Below are positions 1 to 8,320 of a DNA stretch of 13,546 nucleotides, one piece after another; within the stretch, counting starts at the first letter, position 1, and every line of letters starts with the position of its first letter. Source of the DNA: Circinella minor. Taxonomy: Eukaryota > Mucoromycota > Mucoromycetes > Mucorales > Lichtheimiaceae. The notes beneath the pieces are model-generated. The model was not told the origin of the DNA. It saw only the letters and a program-made list of their open reading frames with translations, and did no database searches. The stretch is taken from contig JAEPRB010000562.1 of the NCBI GenBank assembly GCA_016758965.1, positions 1-13,546 on the forward strand. The letters run 5' to 3'. A program made the translations under genes and the position numbers.

Positions 1-126
1 CCACTCCGGACCGGCGCGAAGCGCCTTTGGGGGTCAAGGGGGAACCCCTTGCGACGACGCCGGTAAATGACCCGGAGCGAAGCGTAGGGGCTCATTTAGT
101 CGAGCGAAGCGAGACAGGACGGCTAG
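1..126. repeat. GC-rich hairpin block, possible Helitron 3' end
   Basis: This block is far richer in GC than the AT-rich DNA that follows, and the change at 126/127 is abrupt. It contains stacked inverted repeats whose loops are all GAA: GGCGC-GAA-GCGCC (13-25), CAAGGGG-GAA-CCCCTTG (35-51), TAAATGA/TCATTTA (64-70 with 92-98) enclosing GCGAAGC at 77-83, and a hairpin at 99-115 with GTC/GAC outer pairs, tandem G-A mismatches and a GCGAAGC tip. CCGGCG (11-16) can also pair with CGCCGG (58-63). The last hairpin is followed by 7 bases, then CTAG (123-126) and T, which fits the usual Helitron 3' terminus. The left edge lies outside the window, so the element type is inferred, not proven. Confidence 0.55.
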
Positions 127-214
127 TTTTTATTAAAAGAACATACTGATTAACTGAAATATGCAAGAACAATTGCGACCCCAGAATAGAAACATAGCAT
201 GGGATACTTGATTC

Positions 215-439
215 ATGCAGCAACAATGGAGATGCTTACCTTTTCAGGTTTTGAAACTGGATGATAGAGCCTTTGCTGCCTTCCGATTCCAGGTTCTCTA
301 TGGCAACGTGATGCTCGCTAGTGAGAAATCACTTTCACTGTTACTGGGCAAATGGCCTCGGGTAGTATATATATTACCACGGTCTCTGTGCCAGGTTGAC
401 GTGCCGCATGATGATATTATTCTGAATGGTTTTCACTAA
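215..439 (+). other. Unrecognised open stretch, possible gene remnant
   Basis: A 74-codon ORF lies in a patch clearly richer in GC than its surroundings, which suggests former coding sequence or transposon sequence. I do not recognise the product. It has a Phe/Leu-rich middle and no signal peptide or known motif. A stop codon lies directly upstream of the ATG, and no TATA box or convincing poly(A) signal frames it. Acceptor-like TTTTCAG ends near 246, so part of it could be an internal exon. On the minus strand AGGTAAGC near 238 resembles a splice donor, so the true coding strand is uncertain. Confidence 0.2.
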
Positions 440-1238
440 ACCTTGAAGCTGCTAATTTCTCCAATTACTTTTGAATGGACGTTTGACTGAATGAAACCCA
501 CAGGTATTTCCCAACAAATTATAATAAATTCTAAATTATTAATACTGTCTGTTCTTTTTTTGTTATAGATCTGAATATTACGCTAGTTTGATAACAACAA
601 CAGTAATAATAATAAACGTGTTATTGAATCTGCCAAGCAATTGGGATGGATAACACACTTAAGACCGTTTTTCAAGATGTCTCTGAAGATGAAAAGTTGT
701 AACTTTTGTTTACTTTTTATAACTATCAATTATTTCTAAATACTTAATCAGCTAAAAAAAATAAACGCTAGATAGTAATAGCTAATAACAATAACGATTA
801 CACAAATATGATAATGATGGGACGCAAATATGAAAAGTCATATACACGAAACTAAAATTAAATTAACTTCCGAGAAAATTAAAAATGAGGGGCTGCAAGC
901 TATTAGGGAAAACCCGAGTATAGATTGTTAACGAGCGATAAATAATAATTAAAATATTTTTGATATCTTTATTTCTATCTTTTTAAAAAACAATGTCTGT
1001 TAATAAGAAGAATAGTCAACAGTGTCGAAAATAATGTAATGAGTACGTATGTACACATTATTAGGCTAATGAGGCGAAGTTGTCACTTATAAAATACTAA
1101 TCTGTATTAGATTAACTGTTTCAAATTAAAACTAATTTAAGATTAAAGAAAATTCAGGAACTTTGTTTGTCCACAATTAGAGAAGGTGAATTTGAATCTG
1201 TTTCAAAATAATCAAATCAGATCTATAATCTTTAATGC
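440..1238. other. AT-rich intergenic stretch
   Basis: About 800 bases of AT-rich DNA with frequent stops in all frames. I see no gene, RNA or intact element here. It holds short AAT-type runs (around 595-612 and 780-800) and one TACGTA palindrome (1044-1049). It ends in the poly(A) tract that abuts the Helitron relic. Confidence 0.6.
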
Positions 1239-1263
1239 AAAAAAAAAAAAAAAAAAAAAAAAA
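1239..1263. repeat. Poly(A) tract, A25, abutting Helitron relic
   Basis: Twenty-five consecutive A bases end about 18 bases before the first recognisable Helitron Rep codons. The Rep similarity is cut off here at its N-terminal side. The tract could be a poly(A) end of a retrotransposed sequence, a truncation junction, or a simple homopolymer expansion; the sequence alone cannot separate these. Confidence 0.9.
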
Positions 1264-1280
1264 CATGTATATGAGAAGAT

Positions 1281-2457
1281 GCGTTTATGCCTATGATCCA
1301 TAATGGTAGTCGTACTATTTATCATCACCACTTTCATCGCCTTTTCCAACAATTCGTTGCTAACAACTATGCACGTATCGAATTTTCATGCGGTCAGTAC
1401 ATCACTAACGATCAGAATGATTTACATGCTGATCTTTACTATGGTACTGATGATAATGTGGATCCATGTCAAATTGGTCGCTCTATCATTCTACCATCAT
1501 CTTTCACTGGAGGTCCATGATACATGAAACAAAGGAATGCTCAGGAATGCTCAGGATGGGTTAGCGATTATTTATCAAAGAGGAAATTCAACACTATTCA
1601 TCACTTATACATGCAATCCACAGTGGCCCAAAAAACAATCTGAGCTTCTTCCTGGCCAACAAGCATTTGATCGATCTGATTTTTGTTCTCAAGTTTTTCA
1701 TATGAAAATGACTGAGATGTTGGCTCACATCAAAGAATTCAATTGCTTTGGCTGTGTTGTTGGATATGGTACAACTGCTGAATTTCAAAAATGGGATCTA
1801 CCTAATGTTCACATACTGCTCATTTTACATTATGGAGATTGATCTCGCAGTCCTCCTGATTATGACGGATTTGTATGTGCTCAGTTGCCAAACTCTGCAA
1901 CATACCCTCAGTTATATTGTACAGTTACACGTTCCATGCTCCATGGCACATGTGGTAACTTCAACCTGAATGCTATATGTAGGAAAGGTGGTCAATGCTC
2001 TCAAGATTATTCAAAACCCTTTGTAGTAGAAACGCGTGTGAGTCGAGATAGCTATCCAATTTACCATAGACATGAAAATATTCACAATCATCATCATTTT
2101 CAACGCTCCAACTTCATTGCTGATAATTCTCATGTCATCCCTTATAACCCATATCTTTGTCAAAAGTACAACATACGTATTAATGTTGAAATATGTACCT
2201 CTTCACGTATAATTAAATATCTTTTCAAATATCTTACTAGAGGGTCTGATAGAGCCCAAATTAAAATGGTGCAATGTAGAGAATCTGAAGCAGTACAGTC
2301 CACTAATGCTACTCTCAATACAACTGATGTTTTGAATGATGTAGAACCTGAGCTAATTGATGAAGTAATCCAATTTCAAAAACCTTGTTACATTGGCCCA
2401 TATAAAGCAATTTGGCGAACATTTAAATATCAGGCCTATGTTCATTATCTATATATG
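1281..2457 (+). pseudogene. Helitron replication initiator (HUH/Y2 Rep) relic
   Basis: The pieces read in order as the N-terminal Rep endonuclease of a Helitron rolling-circle transposon. They are a RLFQQFVANNYARIE-type block, then ILPSSFTGGP (near 1485-1517), then LFITYTCNPQWP (near 1588-1626), then the HUH region LPNVHILLIL (1798-1827), and then the Tyr pair in KYLFKY (2215-2232). The family normally continues into a PIF1-like helicase, which is absent. Similarity fades after the IWRTF block near 2424 and the frame closes at 2457. The relic is broken by TGA at 1518-1520 and 1840-1842, and by a 10-bp tandem duplication (1533-1556) that moves the frame from 3 to 1. The first His of the HUH motif is Asn (AAT, 1804-1806), while both Y2 tyrosines survive. 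It cannot encode a working transposase. The identification is confident; the exact outer borders are not. Confidence 0.88.
1533..1556 (+). repeat. 10-bp tandem duplication causing frameshift
   Basis: The unit GGAATGCTCA is present 2.4 times in direct tandem. With a single unit the Helitron Rep reading would run on without a shift from the YMKQRNAQ block into DGLAIIY. The extra 10 bases shift the frame by one, so this is a simple and recent-looking inactivating mutation. Confidence 0.9.
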
Positions 2458-3071
2458 TAATACGTTTCGATTGTATCGTGTTAGAAAAATGAATAGAAAA
2501 TAATGTAATTCTGAGTATATGACTCAAGGAAAAGGATAAGTGGTATAATAAATACGTATGTAGAAATTAATTCTTGATTTAATTTGACCCATTCGATATA
2601 ATAAATCAGTATATATATTCTAATAGATTTTCAAATGGCTTGTTTTTTTATTATCATACGTATGTAAAATATCCATAATTTACCCACCCAAAGCAGAAGA
2701 AAATTCAGTTTGAATAAGACATGTTTCATATATGAAGGGCGGGCCATGTTACTAAAGTGCCGGCTCGGAATAGGCGCGTCCCTCGTCTGACTATATTTTT
2801 TTGGAGCGCCCGTAATCATTCCCTTTATCAATATCATTGTTGATGGTGATCAGTATAACTGAACAATGGTTGATTATAACCTTTCAAATTTTCTTTTCCC
2901 CCAGACATATTAGCTTACCCAGAAATATATAAGACTATATTATAAAGCTGCCATATATGGCATTTTCTATCAGTAAAGATAGAATATATTACATCATATT
3001 AAACATAAATAATTTGGTACATTTATATTTGTAATCCTCCATATCTGTTATTATTATTATTATTGTTAATA
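2458..3071. other. Intergenic stretch up to the pogo-like element
   Basis: AT-rich spacer with TACGTA palindromes at 2553-2558 and 2657-2662 and a (TTA)n run near 3049-3064. It contains the GC-rich island listed separately (2735-2813). No gene with supporting signals was found. Confidence 0.55.
2735..2813. other. GC-rich island of unknown origin
   Basis: Roughly 80 bases with many G/C clusters (GGGCGGGCC, GCCGGCTCGG, GGCGCGTCCC, GGAGCGCCC) stand out sharply from AT-rich flanks. The minus strand is open across it (2631-2837), but that frame has no recognisable domain. It could be the core of a short interspersed element, a fragment of another repeat, or a conserved RNA segment. No clear tRNA-type A and B boxes were seen. 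Confidence 0.45.
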
Positions 3072-3081
3072 CAGTCATCGC

Positions 3082-3146
3082 TCGATATAACGATACACCC
3101 CGTCAGACCAAAAGTGTATCGTTATATCGAATTATCGTTATATCGA
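3082..3146. repeat. Left subterminal repeats of the pogo-like element
   Basis: TCGATATAACGATA occurs in direct orientation at 3082-3095 and in reverse complement at 3117-3130 and 3133-3146. The two inverted copies are 16 bases apart. Such repeats are probable transposase-binding sites. Confidence 0.85.
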
Positions 3147-3716
3147 ATTCTTGACCTGAGTTATAATGATCGGATAAAATGTCATCCATATGTACTTGGC
3201 CTTATTTGTATCTATATGTCTTGTAAAAAGACTAAACTCTAGAACTTTATATTGTCCATACTAAAAATAAGCTATAAAAATAAAACAGTTCTTTTTTTTT
3301 GTATAGTTTTCTTTATTAAATATTCCTTGTCTTATTACTTCTAAATGAATTGCGACTCCATGATCACATATAATTAATTCTGATCGTCTATAAGAAAAAA
3401 AATGCGAGTATCATATTATGATAAGCATCAAAAACCGTCTACATATTATTGTTTACAAATCCATGCCAATTGACAAAGAAAAAGTTAGACAAGCATAATT
3501 GGGGAAAAAACAAATCTAATTTTTATAAGAAAAAATCAGAAGCAGAATATCACTTACTTTCTTTTTTGTGGAAAAGACGGTGCCTGAAGATAAATTTGAT
3601 ATTCAAATTATTAAGACTTGACAAAAATGTTTAAGAACTAAAGTTAGAACATAAAAAAATGCCCAACAAACTAGTATTATTTCCTTTTTAAAAAAATAAA
3701 GATGTTATTTGTCCGC

Positions 3717-3856
3717 TCGATATAACGATATTTTTGCTAAAACCCTATCGGATATCGTTATATAAAATTAACGATATTTCCCTGCTTAATCTGTCTTGCA
3801 CTCCAAAACCCTATCGTTATATCGAAATATCGTTATATCGAATATCGTTATAGCGA
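3717..3856. repeat. Right subterminal repeats of the pogo-like element
   Basis: The 14-mer appears in left-end orientation at 3717-3730, preceded by CCGC as in a true terminus. In the opposite orientation it appears as a partial copy near 3753-3763, as full copies at 3812-3825 and 3828-3841, and as a one-mismatch copy at 3843-3856. Steps between the last three are 16 and 15 bases. The copy at 3717 makes 3713-3866 look like a short nested palindromic element. Confidence 0.82.
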
Positions 3857-3868
3857 GCGGTGACTGTA

Positions 3869-5297
3869 TAACATTATAATACGTATATAGTCCAGAACAG
3901 AAGCTATGAAAATATATAGTACATACGTAAAATAGCATAGGTATGACGACAATGATTTTTTTTAAATTACTGGGTTTACATTGATATAAAGATGTTGCGC
4001 AAGCAAACAATAACTTCAACATAAATCTTACATGTTGTCTGGTATATTGACTTTATAGGTGAAAGCCTGACATCGACTGTCAATGCACAGGAGCTAAACG
4101 TACTAGTTGCTGACTGGGGTCGTGATCTATGTAGAGCAGAAGTATTTTTATGAAGACAAACCTAGACTCTAGAAATGACAATGAAAGTTCTTTTTTCATA
4201 ACTTATGTATAAATATACTCTCTCTTTATTATTATTATCATTATTATTATCATTATTTTAACCAAACTTCTGAAAAAGGTTTCTGTCAGAAGTTCTCGCT
4301 TGTGAGAAACCCAACACTATATATTCATAACTCAGCCTAAATTAACATTTCACAAGTATCCAAATAAAAAATACTTTGTCCATAATGGTTACACTTGCAC
4401 TCGCGAATCTGCCGAAACTTGCAAATTCATATTTAGAATTTTGTACGTATCACAATAACTAATCCTCAAACTCGGGAATCTCCCGAAAATTTACTATGGA
4501 GGGTGCTAGGTACGTAATCCATAATCTTCTAAAGTTTCGTTTTCCCTAGAAATATTATCTTCCCAAAGAAGAACTTGATCCCATAAAAAAAATAAACTGC
4601 ATAAAAATGCTATGCTTAATAATACACCATCCGCAGTGGTGGTTGTTACTGCCCCTGTTATATTGATTTGATAGCTTGTTTAACACTCTGCTCACAATAT
4701 TGTTAATGCTAACAGTTCCTTAATTTTTCAATACATATGTAAAAAAATTGTAAAGTTTGGCAACTGCTTGACTTAAATAAAAATTGCTTGTGAAATATTC
4801 TTCTACTTCCATTTATTTTTATTTATATTTTTAAATAAGCAAGGGTCGCACATGTATAGTGTTTTGCCCTCATTGTTCATCGAGTTCGCGTTCTTGAAGC
4901 AATGTAGCACTCATCTCAGCGTTTACAATGGGAATTTCCAACAGTAAAATTAGCGGCACAGCATCCGCTGAACAATATAGCCAATATAATCATTAGAAAC
5001 CGTTTACGCCAAATGTTAATTAAGTAAACTAACATTTTTGTAACAATCACTTTTACGGATACGTAGTCCGAGGGAATCTTTTAGCGTAGTTTAATGTTCC
5101 CTGTGTTTATATAAACAAATTCCAATTTGAACACTCAGAATATTGGGGGGAGTGAACTATCTTCTTTAACTATAATAAGATAATATCAATTTATATATGT
5201 GTGTGGTGTGTTTGTGTGTGGGACAGCTTGCAAGTAAATCTACTATTACGAATCTCTCATAACCAAACCAACGTCGATTTACTCTTATATTTCGACA
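3869..5297. other. Intergenic stretch with one coding-like fragment
   Basis: Mostly AT-rich spacer upstream of the 119-aa gene. It holds TACGTA palindromes at 3880, 3924, 4444, 4511 and 5060, a TTA/TCA trinucleotide run near 4226-4258, and a TG-rich microsatellite near 5197-5220. An open stretch of 42 codons at 4025-4153 reads as plausible protein (ending LVADWGRDLCRAEVFL) and contains an acceptor-like TTTATAG at 4052-4058. It has no ATG start and I do not recognise it. The moderately GC-richer patch 4850-4980 also lacks a readable gene. Confidence 0.45.
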
Positions 5298-5307
5298 TAT
5301 ATAAAAA
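5298..5307 (+). promoter_or_regulatory. TATA box of the 119-aa gene
   Basis: TATATAAAAA lies about 30 bases before a pyrimidine-rich tract and leader typical of a fungal transcription start. The same ten bases occur upstream of the HET gene on the other strand. A short AGGTG/CACCT inverted repeat (5307-5324) follows directly. Confidence 0.6.
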
Positions 5308-5433
5308 GGTGGTTTTTGGCACCTAGAAAACAATAATTATTTTTACTCATATATATTCTCGAGCCCTCTCTTTTCCCATCTAATTGTTTTCAATTACTGT
5401 ACGTTTCCTCACACTAACCGAAAGAACCCGATC

Positions 5434-5655
5434 GTAAGTATACATTAATCGATCATCCGCTATTACAATTGGTAGTGACAGCGATTCTATCATTCTTATT
5501 ATTATTATTTATCTTTAAAAATAATAATCCATATGCTCGACGTTATTTTTTATGAGCTGCTGGAACCTATATATATAACGTTTATCATATACACACGAGT
5601 TTTCTTGGCCGATTAAAAAAATAATATTTTCTAACGCTTCTTCTGTTGATTTCAG
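5434..5655 (+). other. Candidate 5'-UTR intron of the 119-aa gene
   Basis: The donor is TC|GTAAGT at 5434, the branch site is CTAAC at 5631-5635 and the acceptor is TTTCAG ending at 5655. The branch A lies about 21 bases before the acceptor, the usual fungal spacing. Splicing would remove 222 bases of leader and join a ~100-base first exon to an exon that starts 109 bases before the ATG. This is inferred from signals only. Confidence 0.55.
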
Positions 5656-5764
5656 AAATTTTCTGAAAACTTTTCTTTTATTAAACTAGCCAAGGTTTTT
5701 CTCTTTTATAGCCGGCGTCATCAATAAAGTTAATTTTATATTTGGCATTCTTCTGCAAACTAAA

Positions 5765-6124
5765 ATGGTTGATTCTGTAATTATTGCTGCCTTGATAGAA
5801 GCTGGAGCAAAATTGGTAGAAGGAGTTTTACAAGGGATTAGCACGCTTAATCAAAATCAGAGAGGAAACTTTACAAAGGCATTAGCATCGAAGAAATTTT
5901 ACGATCTTGGGAACGTTCTTGGAGTTGTTGTTACTTGTCAACGGAACAAACACGAAGGTTCAAGCATCCAGCGGGATATTATGTGTGGATTTTCCAATTA
6001 TGAGATTATAGTATTTTATGAACCTGGTTTTTATGAAAATTATGGAGATGGTGGATATTGCAATCATGCATTATATGGAAACAATATTCACAAAGTTTCA
6101 TCGAACAGATGGGAGATTAGTTAA
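5765..6124 (+). CDS. Small 119-aa protein with N-terminal amphipathic helix
   Basis: I do not recognise the family. The gene is well supported: TATA box at 5298, candidate leader intron, favourable start context (AAAATGG), composition richer in GC than the flanks, and AATAAA 13 bases after the stop. Residues 4-28 form a strongly predicted helix with a polar stripe E12, K16, E19, Q23 on an otherwise hydrophobic surface, plus GxxxG at 20-24. It has no standard secretion signal with a cleavage site. Residues 45-119 look beta-rich, with alternating hydrophobics, three Cys (58, 74, 99), an aromatic-glycine patch NYGDGGY (92-98) and a terminal RWEIS. A membrane-inserting helix joined to a beta domain resembles small membrane-active or pore-forming proteins in general design. 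That is inference from pattern, not homology. A cytosolic start of action is more likely than secretion. Confidence 0.75.
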   Translation: MVDSVIIAALIEAGAKLVEGVLQGISTLNQNQRGNFTKALASKKFYDLGNVLGVVVTCQRNKHEGSSIQRDIMCGFSNYEIIVFYEPGFYENYGDGGYCNHALYGNNIHKVSSNRWEIS

Positions 6125-6136
6125 ATACATATAAAA

Positions 6137-6142
6137 AATAAA
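6137..6142 (+). terminator. Poly(A) signal of the 119-aa gene
   Basis: A canonical AATAAA lies 13 bases after the stop and is followed by T-rich sequence. It implies a very short 3' UTR. Confidence 0.6.
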
Positions 6143-6312
6143 ATACATTTTATTCTTTCTTTTTCAATTCAACTCTATGTAAAAAAAATGTTTCTATTCC
6201 TCCCCACACATGCACCATTTTTATTATATTTACCCTAAAAAATAAAAAAGGTTATACAATCTTTTTTTTTTTTTGCTTTTGATAAAAAAAATTAATTTTG
6301 TACAGTTGCGAC

Positions 6313-6351
6313 CCACTTTTTGCACCTAAATCCCACCAATGCAAAAAGTGG
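6313..6351. repeat. 12-bp perfect inverted repeat with TTTTTGCA arms
   Basis: CCACTTTTTGCA (6313-6324) and its exact complement (6340-6351) are separated by 15 bases. The arm contains the TTTTTGCAC core that also builds the 22-bp tandem repeat at the right edge of the window, so both may come from the same repeat family. The left flank reads TA-CAGTTGCGACC, which resembles a transposon end, but no matching right end was found. Confidence 0.6.
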
Positions 6352-8320
6352 CAATTGGCGGTGCAAATTGATTTGAAAATTGAATAATAAACTGTTTTAG
6401 AAAGGGTTGTTTAGACATAAGTTTTTCTTTGTTGATAATAAATATTACTCAAAGTTATATTTTTTAGAGGATGTTAAAAGGAACGGTGATCAGCCGTTTG
6501 TATGATGATAATAAATTTATTATTAGTCAAAGAAAGTGTCTCTTTTTTGAAAACCTCCAAAAATTAACATTTCCATGGAAACTGATTAAAATTATATATG
6601 AATTTTATTGAATAAATTAATCGTTCGATAGTTTGTCCAAGTATCTATACACACAATTGTATTCAATCCAAATATGTTTATATCTACACTATCTTTTCAA
6701 ATTTCAATTAAATGAGGAAACAAGATGTTTTTTTTATTATTAGTACAATACTATTATATAAAGGTCCTATTATCAACTTTTTTTCTACTATTATTATTAA
6801 AGATATATTGTAACATATAAAAATTTAAACCATTTTTATACCAACACATTTGTCATTATTATAACGTATGATGAAAGAGTTCATAGTGCATATTGATTTA
6901 TTTTATAATTACTTTTTGTTGTTCTTCGGTGACAAAAGGCGCCAGGAGTGAGATGCAACAAAAATAATAGTGACGACATGACCACAGAACTCTTATAGAT
7001 ACCATGATTAAAGATAATTACATAATCTAATCATTTTTACTACCCTAGTCCCGAGGTACACATAAAAATAATAACAGTAATAAACTCAATAATAACTTCA
7101 ATGCTGTTATTTGTTTATTTATAAGCATATTCATTGAGTTTTAGTTCAGCAAAAAAAAAAAAACTGTTATTTAGGTACTTTGCATTAATTGTGTGAGAGA
7201 AAGAGATTAATGGAATTGAAAAAAAAAGAGACATGGCACTTTAGCATTAACAGTTCAATTATGTATCAACATGATACACTTAAATATTACTTACTCTGAT
7301 TTTGTTTTCTTTTTGTTTCAATGATAATGTACTAAGAATAAATAGAGTGTGTTTGTAAATTAGAAAGGAAAGGATCCAATAGAAAAAAAAAGCATTAGAT
7401 AGTAAAAAGGTACTGTATGTTTCTTTTACTGATAACAAATCGCATTGAGAAGTATGCAGTTTATATGTTATAACTATCTAAAAAAGCACAAGAACTTTGG
7501 CTAGTACATAATCAGGATACGTGTAATAACCGCAACCAATGCATTATTACTTATTACGTAATACGTAGTACGTAGGTATTTTTTGAACTTAAGAAACTAT
7601 TAATCTAACAACAATAGCAATAGTCTATTCAGTTGATAAACTATCGCGTATTTCGATATTTAAACTTTACATAAGAATATATTAAAATAGGGTACTAATT
7701 TAAAATGTTTGATTGTTTTAACAATGATACTTAAAAAAATAATAACAATAAAAGGCAGACAAGTTGAATCCATTTAGTACTGTGTAAAGAAACCGGATAT
7801 CGGGATAACGTTTATTTGATACGATGATGCATTTAATGATATGTATTGACAACGGCATTACGGTTCTTCTATCCTACTATGTTGGACTACGCAAAAACGT
7901 GTTTAGTTATTTTATATCGATTATAAATAACAAACTTGGGTATTTTAACTTTGTACGTAATAAAATTATTCTTGAGAAAAGGAATAGTTCAATAAAATAA
8001 AGTACGTATTTGTGGGCTTGGTCAAAATACTCTTCTGTTTATAGTTTGATGGCGCTCAGTCATGATGCGCCGCCATTTCCGTTTTAGTACTAAGTTATAT
8101 TAATTATTTGTTCTATTCCATGCTTTTTGTCTTTGTGTAATATTGACACAAATGAGATCTTCTTTTTATAATAACGCTACGAGTGTATATTTTACAAGTT
8201 GTATACATAGTTGTCAAATGACAGTTTTTATTTACAAAATGATAAAGTGGAAGAAATTTAAATGGTCTATGTTCATATAATAATGGTTAATAGGAATTTT
8301 GTCTTGTATATTTTCATAAT
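6352..8320. other. Long AT-rich intergenic stretch
   Basis: Nearly 2 kb with dense stops and no gene that I can support. It holds a triplet of TACGTA palindromes at 7555-7574 spaced exactly 7 bases, further copies at 7954 and 8003, and a small GC-rich inverted repeat GGCGC/GCGCC at 8051-8055 and 8067-8071. Several A/T homopolymers of 8-12 bases are scattered through it. Confidence 0.55.

Larger units (their letters stand above)
3072..3866. mobile_element. pogo/Tigger-like non-autonomous DNA transposon
   Basis: This is a complete 795-bp element. The left end begins CAGTCATCGCTCG and the right end, read in reverse complement, begins CAGTCACCGCTCG. The terminal inverted repeats match at 22 of 24 positions. 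Both ends are flanked by TA (3070-3071 and 3867-3868), the expected Tc1/mariner-pogo target duplication. Both ends carry repeated copies of the 14-mer TCGATATAACGATA or its complement as subterminal repeats. The 5' CAGT plus CTCGATATAACGA-type termini are characteristic of the pogo/Tigger branch. The interior has no recognisable DDE transposase or CENP-B-type DNA-binding domain, so it is an internally deleted or MITE-like derivative needing a transposase from elsewhere. Confidence 0.88.

Noticed and set aside
1303..1527. 74-codon ORF in another frame of the Helitron relic
   Set aside because: The overlapping frame 1287-1520 carries the conserved Rep blocks; this one is a shadow.
2631..2837. 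68-codon minus-strand ORF over the GC-rich island
   Set aside because: No recognisable domain, start context or expression signals. The frame is open mainly because the island is GC-rich, so I list only the island.
3449..3634. 61-codon ORF inside the pogo-like element as a transposase
   Set aside because: Lys/Asn/Leu-rich low-complexity text with no DDE, HTH or CENP-B features; probably chance in AT-rich DNA.
3786..4022. 78-codon minus-strand ORF across the right end of the pogo-like element
   Set aside because: It crosses the transposon border and terminal repeats, so it cannot be an ancestral gene, and it shows no known motif.
5765..6124. Firm assignment of the 119-aa protein to a known pore-forming family
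   Set aside because: Only the general layout (helix then beta-rich domain) is similar; no diagnostic residues of a named family could be confirmed by eye.
6301..7420. Second transposon from TA-CAGTTGCGACC at 6302 to ACTGTA near 7411
   Set aside because: The inner sequences of the supposed ends do not match as inverted repeats.
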